NCBI GenBank assembly: GCA_036768485.1
Contig: JAVLUZ010000527.1
Location: forward strand, 372,001-436,000
Reading direction: 5' to 3'
DNA length: 64,000 nucleotides
Source of the DNA: Mermis nigrescens
Taxonomy: Eukaryota; Nematoda; Enoplea; Mermithida; Mermithidae
The notes beneath the pieces were generated by a model. The model was not told the origin of the DNA. It searched no databases and saw nothing but the letters and a program-made list of their open reading frames with translations. Below are positions 34,144-45,700 of this stretch, in pieces; positions within the stretch are counted from its first letter, which is position 1, and each line of letters opens with the position of its first letter. Both the position numbers and the translations under genes were made by a program.

Positions 34144-35430
34144 GTGCATAAGAAGTTAGTTTTCTTATTTTTTAAACACAAGCGTTGCAATGCAATCTGC
34201 AGCCAATGTTGAGCATGCAATAAAAATTACGATAATTTAAAATCAATTTTTCTCACATAACTTTTTATCCAGCGATACAAAAAAAGTTGAAAAATTCAAA
34301 ATAAATTTCCGAAGTCTCCTTAGTTTAAACAATAGTACATAGACCTGGAGACCAAGTATGAAATAAGTTGGGATTTTTAATCTTGTCGATATCTGTAATA
34401 CATGTTATGATATTAAATGATGTCACGAAAATAAGAATAAAATAGCATGAAACTAATATTTATTTTACATTAGTAGAAGTGTTTTTCACATTTTTCTAAA
34501 AATAACAAATTTATCTTTTCTGCCTCATGTTTTTCATTAACAACATTTTTATCACCAAATGGATGGCCAGAATCGGATATGCATAGAGATTTAGGGATGC
34601 AGAAGAAAGTGAAAAATTGTATTGGGAAAATGAGGTGAAATCAAAATGTCAAATGGACACATTTTTTAACATGAATGTTTTAAATAGTCTCCAAGGTGAA
34701 TTGATGTCGTTTTGTGTACTTGAAACAGCTGAAAAAATGGCGCGCCCTGTCTGAACCTTTCACAATGATACCTATGATAAGGTCACCAAATCCGTAGATG
34801 ATTTCATATTCTGCACTTTCCAAAACATTTATAACGTAAAGATGCCAAGCAATGATAGGGATGAATTATCAGTATAAATACTTACATATGTATTAGCCTA
34901 ATCCGAAGACATGAAGGCCAGACCTGGATATATAAAAATTGCATTTCTACATCAGGGCCTTCTAAAGAAAAAGATAAACAATTCTCGATAAAGTTTTTAT
35001 TCCTCCGTTTTCAGGTAGCTGAACCAACATTTTTCGGCGCTTCATGCTTAATTTTTCTGTCATTTATTGTTTATCGTAAGAAGCCCAAATTTGATTTCCA
35101 AATAATTGAACTGGGCTGAAGTATTTTATTGCAAACGTATGACAATCAAAAGGAAAATGGGGTAAATATGACGAAATTTTCAAGGGTTTCATGTCAAGTT
35201 AATAATTTTTTCAGCGTTTTTTCTTACATTGCGCAAAAATAATTTTTAAATTGAGTTTTCTCAAATTAACGTAAAATTTTAATATTTAGAGTCGATCTGC
35301 AGCCGACTTGAGTGTTCAGTCGTTAGAGTTGGATTTAAAATATTTTTTCAAATTTTTGCATACACGTATTTTATACACTTGATACCGCTTATTTCTTGTT
35401 CTGTATCGGTAGACCCAGAAAAGTGCAAAA
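34144..35430. other. Unassigned stretch
   Basis: No exon or delimited repeat recognised between the small frame at 33931 and the repeat cluster that begins near 35430. Confidence 0.4.
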
Positions 35431-35580
35431 AAATTTTATCATATAAGCAAAACCACAATTTTCGACGTTTCTTATCGAGCTCAATCCGTTGGCTTCAAAC
35501 AATCGCGAGAAAAAACAAAAAAAATTTTGAAAATTACAAGCTCAGATGGTCTGTCGAATTTTGGGATCCCAGCCAGACCC
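35430..35580 (+). repeat. Diverged family C copy
   Basis: AATTTTCGACGTTTCTTATC and the following AATCGCGAGAAAAAACAAAA match the body of family C. The ends are too diverged for the 8-bp duplication to be seen. The frames at 35379-35800 run through repeats. Confidence 0.5.
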
Positions 35581-35734
35581 CTATATGTTCATATGTATGC
35601 TACGGATTAATATATCTAACGATACACAAATTGTTCGACGAAGGCTCTTGGGCTTTCAAAAAGTCATTAAATCACATTATTTAATGTTGAAGGATGACCA
35701 GGGCCCAGGTGCACCAAAGACTTGTAACCAGGCA

Positions 35735-35990
35735 TGCACTTGGGGGTTTGGGGTCCAGATCCCAAAGAATGAAAAATGGGAAATTCTCTGGGAAAAATGA
35801 GGCAAAATAAAGGTCAAAAATAGATGGAAATTAAAAATTTTATTCAAAAGTGCTTTAAATTGGCCAGAAACTATGTAATAACGTGCATAGTTTTAATGTT
35901 ATTTTAGTGCTTATACCAGTTTGGGAGCCCATTCAGGTCCACAGAAAGCTCAATTTTTGACCCCTTAGACCGGCTGACCCCAGATCATTA
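35735..35990 (+). repeat. Family B dispersed repeat, copy B1
   Basis: Landmarks: GGGGTCCAGATCCCAAAGAA, GGGAAAAATGAGGCAAAATA, GTGTAATAACGT-like and AAGCTCAATTTTTGACCCC. Other copies: 42610-42890 (inverted), 49985-50245, 50255-50497 (inverted) and 60955-61190. About 250 bp long, non-coding, with an unclear type of end. Confidence 0.6.
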
Positions 35991-36021
35991 GAGAAGCATG
36001 CAAACGTATTCATCCCTTGTC

Positions 36022-36202
36022 CAGGGGCGGATTTAGGGGGCGGCCGCCCCCCCCATTGGCCCAAATTAGTGCGCACAATTAAGCATTTTTGAGAGATTTT
36101 TAGCGATTTTCGGGTTAAAACGGCTAATTTTTCCGCCCAAGTCAGGCTTCCGCCCCCTTAGGGGTACCGCCCCCCCTTAGAAAAATCCTAGATCCGCCAC
36201 TG
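36022..36202. mobile_element. Family D hAT-like MITE with perfect 8-bp TSD
   Basis: A 181-bp element with ends CAGGGGCGGATTTAGGGGGC and (reverse complement of the right end) CAGTGGCGGATCTAGGATTT, flanked by identical CCCTTGTC at 36014-36021 and 36203-36210. The CAGTGGCGGAT-type end and the 8-bp duplication are hAT hallmarks. Non-coding. Confidence 0.9.
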
Positions 36203-36485
36203 CCCTTGTCTCACCTCAGTCATTTAAGGCGAATGGAGGTGAATCGTCCACCCTCGTATGAAGCCGTCCTTTCTTTCAAAAGAAATTTGTATATTTCAAC
36301 GTTGTGACAAAGGACCCTCGGTGATGGAGCCCTGTGCAGCCGGCCTTATTGTAGTTTAATGGCTTTCTGCTTTTCTTTTCCTGGCATTCTTGATCGTCAT
36401 TGAAACAGCAGAAGTGGTTGTAGTTTCTTTTTGATTCACAACAAAATTTTATTGGCGGATGAATTGAAAATCAATTGTTTTCTAG

Positions 36486-36745
36486 TGTCGAAAAAGAAAT
36501 GAGAAAAAAATTATTCGACAAATTGACCATACCAGATAGAAGCCCAGCAGGAACCAACGAATTTTTCCGGAATCTTCGTTCGTTTGAAGTGCCCGTATTC
36601 TCATGTAGCAGGGGCATAACGTGCTCGAAGCCATCAAGTTGTCACATGGCGGAAAAGCAAATCGATGCAACGAATCAGGCGGCAAAGAGTCCAGGACCCA
36701 GTAGACCAAAAGCTAGTAATCCTAAACGCTGGACTTACTGCAAAG
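36486..36745 (+). CDS. SH3 adaptor gene, first recognised exon
   Basis: Acceptor GTTTTCTAG, donor GTACCT. It encodes a basic start (EKEMRKKLFDKLTIPDRSP), an FFRNLRSFEVPVFSC piece, and a Pro/Ser/Lys-rich stretch ending PKRWTYCK. It ends in phase 1, which fits the next exon at 42119. An internal ATG at 36499 could serve as start if no upstream exon exists. No domain is recognised. It could in principle belong to another gene. Confidence 0.5.
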
Positions 36746-39700
36746 GTACCTGTTTAATCTTTGTGCTATTCATGTTATCATTAATTATTATTATTTGATA
36801 ATTTTATGTATTTATTCAAACATAAACATACTGTTTTTTAATGCCACTTACTTCCTTTTTATCTAAAAAGCACGCGATTCTACAATTCGTGCATCCCCGG
36901 GTCAAAATCGAGTTAGACATATAATTCGATTTGTCTCGAGGAACTCTACACGTTAAACATGGTCTCGTATCATAATAATGAAAATTCACTGAGCAAAACG
37001 TCAGAACCTAAAGGGTCTAAGTGCACTAAAAGGTGTAAGTCAAAAACTTTGAATTCGTTTTTCTCAAAAAAAATCAAAACTGTCCTTATACCCTTTTGAG
37101 GTGTGGGAGCCGAATTATGGTATTAGAAATTTTTTGCTTATTGTTGGGATGGGGCTGACTTCAATCAATTTGTGAGACGAATTTGAGTTAGTCGTTCTGA
37201 GCCGTCATCTTGTCTTATCTTACTCACAAGACTTTTCCCTAAAGTTTTAAACAGACGTTCAAGCGGAAAATAATATTTATTCCCAAAATTAAGAAATTAA
37301 AATTAACATTAAAAAATTAAAAACAATAGTAAAATCTTTCATCTTCAATCTTTAGCGCTTCAATCTTCAACTCAGTCAAACATCCATAGCATTTGTTAAG
37401 CCCATCATCTCTCAGATTAAGGGTAGATTAAGGTTGGCGAGGGAGGATGGCCTTTCCTTATCGGTTCAACATAGCTGATTAGATAAGGACTAGCAAAGAA
37501 AAATGCTCCGATGGAACAAAAAAGATGAATATACTTGGAATTGTGGATTATTATGGATGTAAAAGGAGGGGACTAGGAAAAATCTACCTAAAGTCGGAAA
37601 ATCTGCTAAAAATCACACTTTCTCTAAGCAACGCAAAAAATCGATGTATATTCTGCGGCCAACAGATTAAAATAAATATTCAACCATAACAATGATTGAA
37701 ACAGCAGCACGTTAGCTATGCAGTAGCTATGGGAAATGATATTAAGTAAACTAACAGTCTTCCAAGCCAATTGAATGAAATAGCAAACATCGAAGACAAT
37801 TGAAGACATGGTTGGTTAAAAACAGTAGGAAACACGTAAGTTGACTTGAAACAGACTTAATGTAGATACACTAGCATGCCCGAAACGATTGTGTGCACTA
37901 ATCAATCGGCTCCTGCTTTGCTTGCTATAATGCTCATAAAACAAAACAACTTTAAATACAATACCTCTTAGTTTTCTATCAATCAGGTGCCAGCAATTTA
38001 AAAAAGTAACCTTGATAGATTTCGTTTATACACTCTTATCTGAAACTTCGAACATTATTTAAAAAAGACACTTTTTTAGAGGCCGCAGAATATACATCGA
38101 TTTTTTGCGTTGCTTAGAGAAAGTGTGATTTTTAACAGATTTTCCGACTTTAGGTAGATTTTTCCTAGTCCCCTCCTTTTACATCCATAATAATCCACAA
38201 TTCCAAGTATATTCATCTTTTTTGTTCCATCGGAGCATTTTTCTTTGCTAGTACACTACTTTTAATTAGCGTGATTTCAGTACATCAGTCAGTAAACACA
38301 ATCAGTAACATGCCACAATAATGACAACAGTCCAAGAACGCGGAAAACAATATTGTTCTTAACATCAGCATTATCCTTTTTAAACAAGACAACCTTATTG
38401 ACACCATCCATTTTCAAATTAAAACTGCATTAAGTTATTTCTTCTTAATGTGCAGTTCACTTATAATCAAGCACAAAAATTTAACCAACGAATTCACATT
38501 GCAAATCCTCACTCAATCAATACACAAGCACAATGTGTTGTGACTTTTGAAATTGAAAACACCCAATTTTCAATTTTCAAATTGAAAATTGGATCAATTT
38601 TCAAATTGAAAATTGGGTCAATTTTCAAATTGAAAATTGGGTGTTTGAATTTGCGATGAAGAAAATAATCAAAAGATAGTCACTTGGTTTATTTAAGCCG
38701 AGTAATAAAATAACGACCGTCCACCAATTCCAAACTAAACGCAACTAATCTGATCACTATGAAAAAGTTTTGAAAAAATGAGCTTGCTAAGCGAGAGTTG
38801 TAAACCAAGAGAAACTTAAAGTTAAAACCTACCATTAAATTATGAGAGAATTATAAAAGATTTTAAACTTCAAGAAAATGGAAAAGGCGGGATGTTGGTA
38901 AATTAGAAGGCAAAGATTTTCGGCAAAAATTCAAAAACTTCACGCAAATATCAAATGTAAGGAACACTAACGCTTTGATTTGGTAGTAAAATAAATTTGT
39001 AGTATAGACTACATATTAACAACAAATGAATAGTGCAAACTTTACACAACTACTAGGTGTAGAGAATACTAACAGTTTACGGCTTATTAATGTACATGAT
39101 TACAATAAAGCTGTATATCTTTGTCGACTTCTGTGCACAGTAGTGTGATTGCTGGTTCATTTTAAACTACTTTTGCAGGCAATTTACATCAATTAAACGA
39201 TAGCTCTCCATGTGCAAGATTTTGTGAAACATATTATAAACACGGCTAAAGAAAGATTTAACTTTAATGCAACCCATTTAAGACAAAATTACATCTCTTC
39301 AATGATCTAAGGACACTTGAACATAATTTTTAAATCACTTTAGATTACTTTTGAGGGTAAACAAACTCACTTAATTGATGTCTCACATATGAATCCTTGA
39401 AAATTTCTTGACTTCAGTTACAAAGTCTCTGCAAGTCTATCGAATTAGGGTTAACACGTAACGTAAACTTTACACAAACACATAGCGTAAAGAATATTTT
39501 AGTCGGATTCGTAATTTTGATATTGCTCCGATATTTCTTTCAACATTTATGGAAAAATGAGTCTCCATAATGTTTTAAAGACAATAAACATTAGGTTTAA
39601 ACCACTTTGCAATACTGCTGAGTGTAAGCAAGCGCGCCCAATTGACGTATATATTTCATTCCCTGTAAATTTTTATATCTCAGGAAAAAATTTCGATTTT

Positions 39701-42700
39701 TGCAATGCTCTAGAACAAAGGCTAACATGCAGTGTAAAAAATTACTCGGATATTATGATCAACATTCATGAAAAAATTATGTCTCTACAATGGTCTGAGG
39801 ACATATAAACAATGAATGTAAACTACTTTACATCACTGTTGGATGTAAACAAACGCGCCTACGTGACGTCTCACATTTGATCCTTTGAAAACTTCTAGGC
39901 TCCAAGAAAAAATTAGGTTTCAGGAATGCTCAAAAACGAAGATAAATATATATGTAGTGTAAACTTCATGTAAACACCTAGTGTAAAGAAGATTTTAGTC
40001 AGATTCGTAATTTTGATATTGTTCCGATATTACGATTAATATTTATGAAAAAATTAAGTCTACATAATGTTCTATGGGCAAACTAACAATTGGTGTAAAC
40101 TACTTTACAACACCGTAGAGTGTAAACATATGCGCCAGACTGGCATATCAAATTTGATTCCTGGTCCATTTCTAGACTTGATAAACGTGTCCCTGACTCG
40201 TAACCGGAGAAGCAGGCAGAAAAAACAAGACAGAAACGCATTTAAAACTCCAAATTTTTGACTTTACACTCGCTAAATATTAATGTATAGACAATTTGCT
40301 TTGACATGCACCCGATATAAAGCACTTTATTTTTATTCTATTAGACTTATCCCGACTTCTGGACGGAGAAAGTGGCGAACAAAAAACGCAACAAAAACGT
40401 ATTTTCCATCATTTAGAACACTGTAAACTTTAAAATTCCGTACCGAACTCCCCATTGAGTTTAAAGAAATTCGGTTTGGTACAATTTGTAGCTTTTAAAT
40501 CGTAGTACATTCCTGTGTGCCAAAATTCTGTTGCAAAAATTATTTGGCATGATTTATCAATCAAACTTCGGAAAAAACGTGTTTTTTAGCCCATTTTTTA
40601 CCTCTGATTTCGAACTTTACACCCCCATAAATAACTCAATATTGCGTTTTTTAAATGCGGTTTGCTGCGATGTTTAGCCCCTGTGAGGCACTTTATTAAT
40701 GCTGTCTTCGATTTGCACTGACTCATAAGCGGAAAAATTTGGCAGAAAATCTTAGTTAAAATCCGTTTTTTTACACCATCCACTAGAGTGTAAACTTTAA
40801 ACCCCAGGATCTAACTCACCATAGAGCATAGAAGACTTTGCTTATATGCAGAATGTAGCCCTTGATCCGCTCTACATTTCTGTCAGAAAACATTTTAAAA
40901 ACCTCATAACCGGAGTTAGTATCGGACATAGGAAGGTTGAAAACTCGACCAAAAAGTGCTTTTTCACCCCAGATTTTCGCACTCTTTACACTGCCGTTCG
41001 ATAAATAATGCGAATTTCAAAAAACAAAAAAAGTGTCATCTGTAGAATTCATCCCTCTATTATCCTATTCTGTTCAATCCTTCGAGTCATCAATACTCAG
41101 TTGTCCACATGCCGCAGTAAAAAGGTCCCAAAATTTGTCCTATGTTATAACGTTACACAAAAACTTTACACCTTCTTTACACAGTCAATTTTGAGTTTCA
41201 AGAAAAACAAAAAAACACGGGCAGCGAATTTTTTATTATCTTTCTTTTAAAAAAAAACCGCACCTTCCAGAAGTGTCCCGTTATAGCTGTAGGGGGTGCC
41301 CAGGTGTTGGGGGTACCCAAGTATATTATAGGTACGCGCTAACGCGCTACCTATGATATGTATTTTTAAACGACTTCTGTCCATCATTTGTTGACTTTAT
41401 TGGCAGCCTTGAAGCCATATCTTTCGATCAAAAATAGCACTTTATTGCGTATAAGTAATCTCGTAAAACTCAAGTTGTGCTAGTTCTCAATGAGTCTAGA
41501 TAACTTCATTCCTCCGCTCACTCTTTTTCAAACTTGAAACGTGACAGTTATTTAATACAAATGTGTCTTATTCGCTGGCTTAGTTCATGTATCGTTGTCT
41601 ATTCCGTCTTTTCAGTAAAAAACCAGCTTCGTTTTCGCACGTCTAACTTTTTGCTCCGTTTTCCAAACAACCCTTAGTAAGTACTAAATAGTTTTCTTAG
41701 CATCTTGCATAAAGCATAATAATCTCGAGAAGTCGGCATATTTGTTCTAAGAATTCTAGATTTCCGCGTTTGAAGTCGACAAAAGTCTGTTCTAAAACGC
41801 TATATCAATAATAAAAACTGACGCTTAGTACATACACCGCAGTAATTCACATACTTATGGCCGCAAAATTTTTAAAGTTATAATTATTGTTCTAACGTTC
41901 ATCGGAACAATGTTCTAAGAATTTCTAAATGATGACAACCGTTTTTCTAATCTACTCCTTACGCTTTTCTTCGTCAACGTCTTCTGATGCACTTGATTAA
42001 GTCTACGTTTTGCGCTCATCGAATCGTGAGATAAGAAAGCGCATATGGCTTCTTTGTACGTCGTTATTTGGGGGAAATAAGTGCTAGATTTTTTCCGAGA
42101 TCATTTAATGCAATTCAGATCGAATTAAATGCAAAGCGAATCTTAGCGACAATGATCATCAGTCTGGGCAAGCGAAGCTAGAGGTCGAAAGAAAGGGACG
42201 GACTCGACACCTAATGTCAAACAGAGACGGAATTTACGATATTCCGAAAGGTCGATTGGCCAGTGACTGTGAATGGGTGAGATGGGATAATTGAATAAGT
42301 CTTGATTGTTCAAATTTGACGACTTGTGAGTGGTTCTCACTGCTTTTTTGTACGATCCTCCCAATTTACGTATGTTCGAACATAAAGTCTTAATGCCATT
42401 GTTCGAGGAAAAAATTTACATTTTACAGGTCATGTTTTAAGTCTGTGATTTATGGCATATTTGCTACCCAAAAAGTGACATTTCGCTAATTTTCAAGCTG
42501 AACTTACACGTGAAGCTGTATTCAGGAAGATAAAATAGTTTATATTGTACAATCAGAAATGATGTTATAGGTAGTAATGTTGATTGAATAAGGTAATAAC
42601 CATAGACCCACTGTATGGCCGTTGTGAGGGGTCAAACGGTTTGAGGGGTCAAGTAGTGGACGTTTTGGGCTAAAATGATGTCAAAAACGATTATAAATGC

Positions 42701-45700
42701 TAAAATAGCATCAAACTATGTTAATGTGCACTTTACGGCCAATCTCAAGCATTTTTGTTGGAAAATTTTTGATTTTCCTTCGATTTCAACCTTCATTTTG
42801 CCTCAGTTTTCTCAGAAAATTTTCTGTTTTTTTATTCTAGGGGTCTAGATCCCAAACCTTCCTCCCTCCACGTGCATGTCTGGTATTAACTAAATACCTT
42901 TGCGCTTATAAATTGAATGATGTTTTTAAAGAGTTCCTGTTTCCTGCATAAACTTTTTAAGAAAGCAGTTCAAGACTCGTACAAAGATAGATTCTGGGGT
43001 ATTTGGACAGCGCATTTAGTGCTGAATTAATTACGATAATCGTCAAAAATGTGACGAATTTTCGCCCGGAAATGCGCATAATAGCGTTCAAATCATTAAT
43101 CATTTGTCCCAAAGCGTCTTTGTGCATCGTAAAAAATACTTTAAAAACCTTTGTACGAAGATTTGAAATTTTGGTTCGGCAAAAAAAACCAGGATGGTTT
43201 TGAACGCTAAAAATATATTTGCAATAAAAATTCATAAAAGGCACCTAAAAGCACGTAGAACATTGCTGATCTCACTTTCAGAAGTCGTTTGTTAATCATT
43301 TTTGCGCACAGACGGTCTTTTCATATTTTGTTGTTCATAATCGTTTTCTGTCTGACTTATAGATTCAACAAGCTAGTAATCATGCATGCAGCCGAAAGGA
43401 TATTTCTAATTCAGCTTACTCGCGAAAGGAGTTCGCACAACTAAGTGCAATGCCTTGCGAAGGTGATCAAATAAGTAGTCAAAGGGATTTTAGTCAAAGT
43501 GGCTTCAGGAGAATTGATTCCAAAGTTCATGACAACTTCGATAATGCCGATGACCTAATTCGTTATAATGACGAAAAGTCTCTCTTATCTGTCTCAGCCA
43601 TAAGGAGAATGCTGGAGGATAAATTGTTGAAAGATCCAAAAGTCGAATCGGGCTTAGTGGATCGGTTCGAAGAAGAGAAAATGAAGAGATTCACTAATAA
43701 CGAACATCTACCGACAAAGACTTACGCAAAAAAAACTGGTTTGGTGCATTTTGACTGTGATAAAAATAAAACTATGATTAAACGCTCTACTTCGTTGAAT
43801 CGCACTTCGGAGAAATGTCTTGATAGACCAGAATTTGTTTGCAGATATGTGCCTAATGAACTGAGGTCAAGTCGGTCAAGCAAGCATAAATCAGAAATTC
43901 CTACAAAAAACCTGCTTCAAAGATCAGATTCTTTAAACGAAAGGAAAAGATGTAGTGATTTTAGAATCAATGATATTTCCAAGAGTCATTACGCCTCAAA
44001 ATCATCCTCTTTGGTTCAACTGCCTGAGCAAGCCAACTTCGATCAACGATCAAAGGGCAAAGAACAAGCACTAAGTAAGAAATTTAGAGGATCTCGTAAG
44101 CCTGACAAGAGGTCATATTTTATCATTAGACCTATTATATCCAGAGACCCACTGACCATACGTGGGCAGCAAGAAATTTCTGGGGGGGGTGCAAGATTTT
44201 TGAAGGTCAAAAAATGGCCTTAAAAATAATTGGTATGGTGATTAAAACACCATTTTTCGACGTTTCTCATCAAGCACTATCCATTGGCATCAAAAAATTG
44301 CAAAAAAAGCGAAAAAAATTTTCAAAAATTGAATTCTGGGGGGGTATTTTGATTTCTGGGGGGTATTTTGGTTTCTGCGGGGTGCATACCCCCCAAACCA
44401 CGCCCAGGTGTGCCACTGACTCGTTAAAACCAACATCTCAATAGACCGACCAAGAAAATCTCGATATACCACCAATAAGGAATCTCGCTAGACCTATTAT
44501 TGTATCGATAGACCCACTGATAGAAATATGGTTTTAAAACATAATGCATCATTTTCAAAATACGATGACTATTGTGGATAACGAATTAATGTGATGTATT
44601 TAACATACTAGCAAAGAAAAATGCTTCGATGGAACAAAATAGCACGAGATATGCTTATAATTAACGCACCATTAAGGACATAAAAGGAGGGGACTGCGAA
44701 AAAGTAACCAATGTATGCCTGTGAAAGTTATAAGAATCTACTAAAAATCAGACTTCCGCTAAGCACACAAAAAATCGAACTATATTCTGCGGCCTCTGAA
44801 AAAAGCTCGCATTCTCCAAACATTGTCACTGACTCAGAAAAAGATTATGTGGATGCCTTGATGTCTTTTAATCACGGATTTTGTTTCTTACCAATATCAA
44901 ATGTCTCTAACATTTAGTTAATCGTCAAGGGCTTCATAAATGAATCATGACGAGCATACCATCTTGTTAATTGCCCCATAGCAATGCATACCATGCTAGC
45001 GTAACAATGCATATTAAGTCGTTCCTGATAAGGCATCGCTTCTTTTCTAGAAATAAGCTGCTCATGTTATTTGTTTTTACTTCGGAGGTGCAACTCTATT
45101 CTGCAGGCCGCAGAATACACTTCAATTTTTTGCATTTTAGCGGAAGTCTAATTTTTAGTAGATTCTTATAACTTTCAGAGGCATACTTAGATAACTAGAT
45201 AACTTTTTCTTAGTCTCCTCCTTTTATGTCCTTAATGATGCATAATTCAAGCATATTCGTCCTTTCTGTTGCATCGAGCATTGGCGGATTCAGGATTTTC
45301 TGACAGGGGACGGAACCCGAAAGTTTCCTAATAGTGTCAAAAATTGTCTAAAAATCCGTCCATGATACCTAAAGGATCGATTTTTGTCATCTTTTGATAA
45401 GACAGATTCTTTATTGATCGGAAAAAAATAAAAATTTTTAAAGTTTTCTACGAAAAAGCACAAAATTAGAACAAAAATAGGCGCAAAGAGCCAGAAAAAT
45501 ACTCAATAAATCATTTTAAGAATAATAAAAATCCTCCTTATGTGCTCAAACAACTCTTCTGACATAAAAACAAGGTTTTTAGAGCGCCGGAGAAAATTAG
45601 TAAATAGCATTAATGAATACTGCCTGGCGCGAAGCGCTGGAAAAATTTGAAAAATTGATAAAAAATTGGCTAAAATTATCAAAAAATACACGTCATTCTC

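Noticed and set aside
42143..42364. 73-codon minus-strand frame
   Set aside because: Antisense of the adaptor exon at 42119-42276, which fits splice phase on the plus strand.
44096..44223. End of the long central frame as part of the exon
   Set aside because: It runs into a MITE; donors at 44074 and 44095 both match the phase of the next exon.
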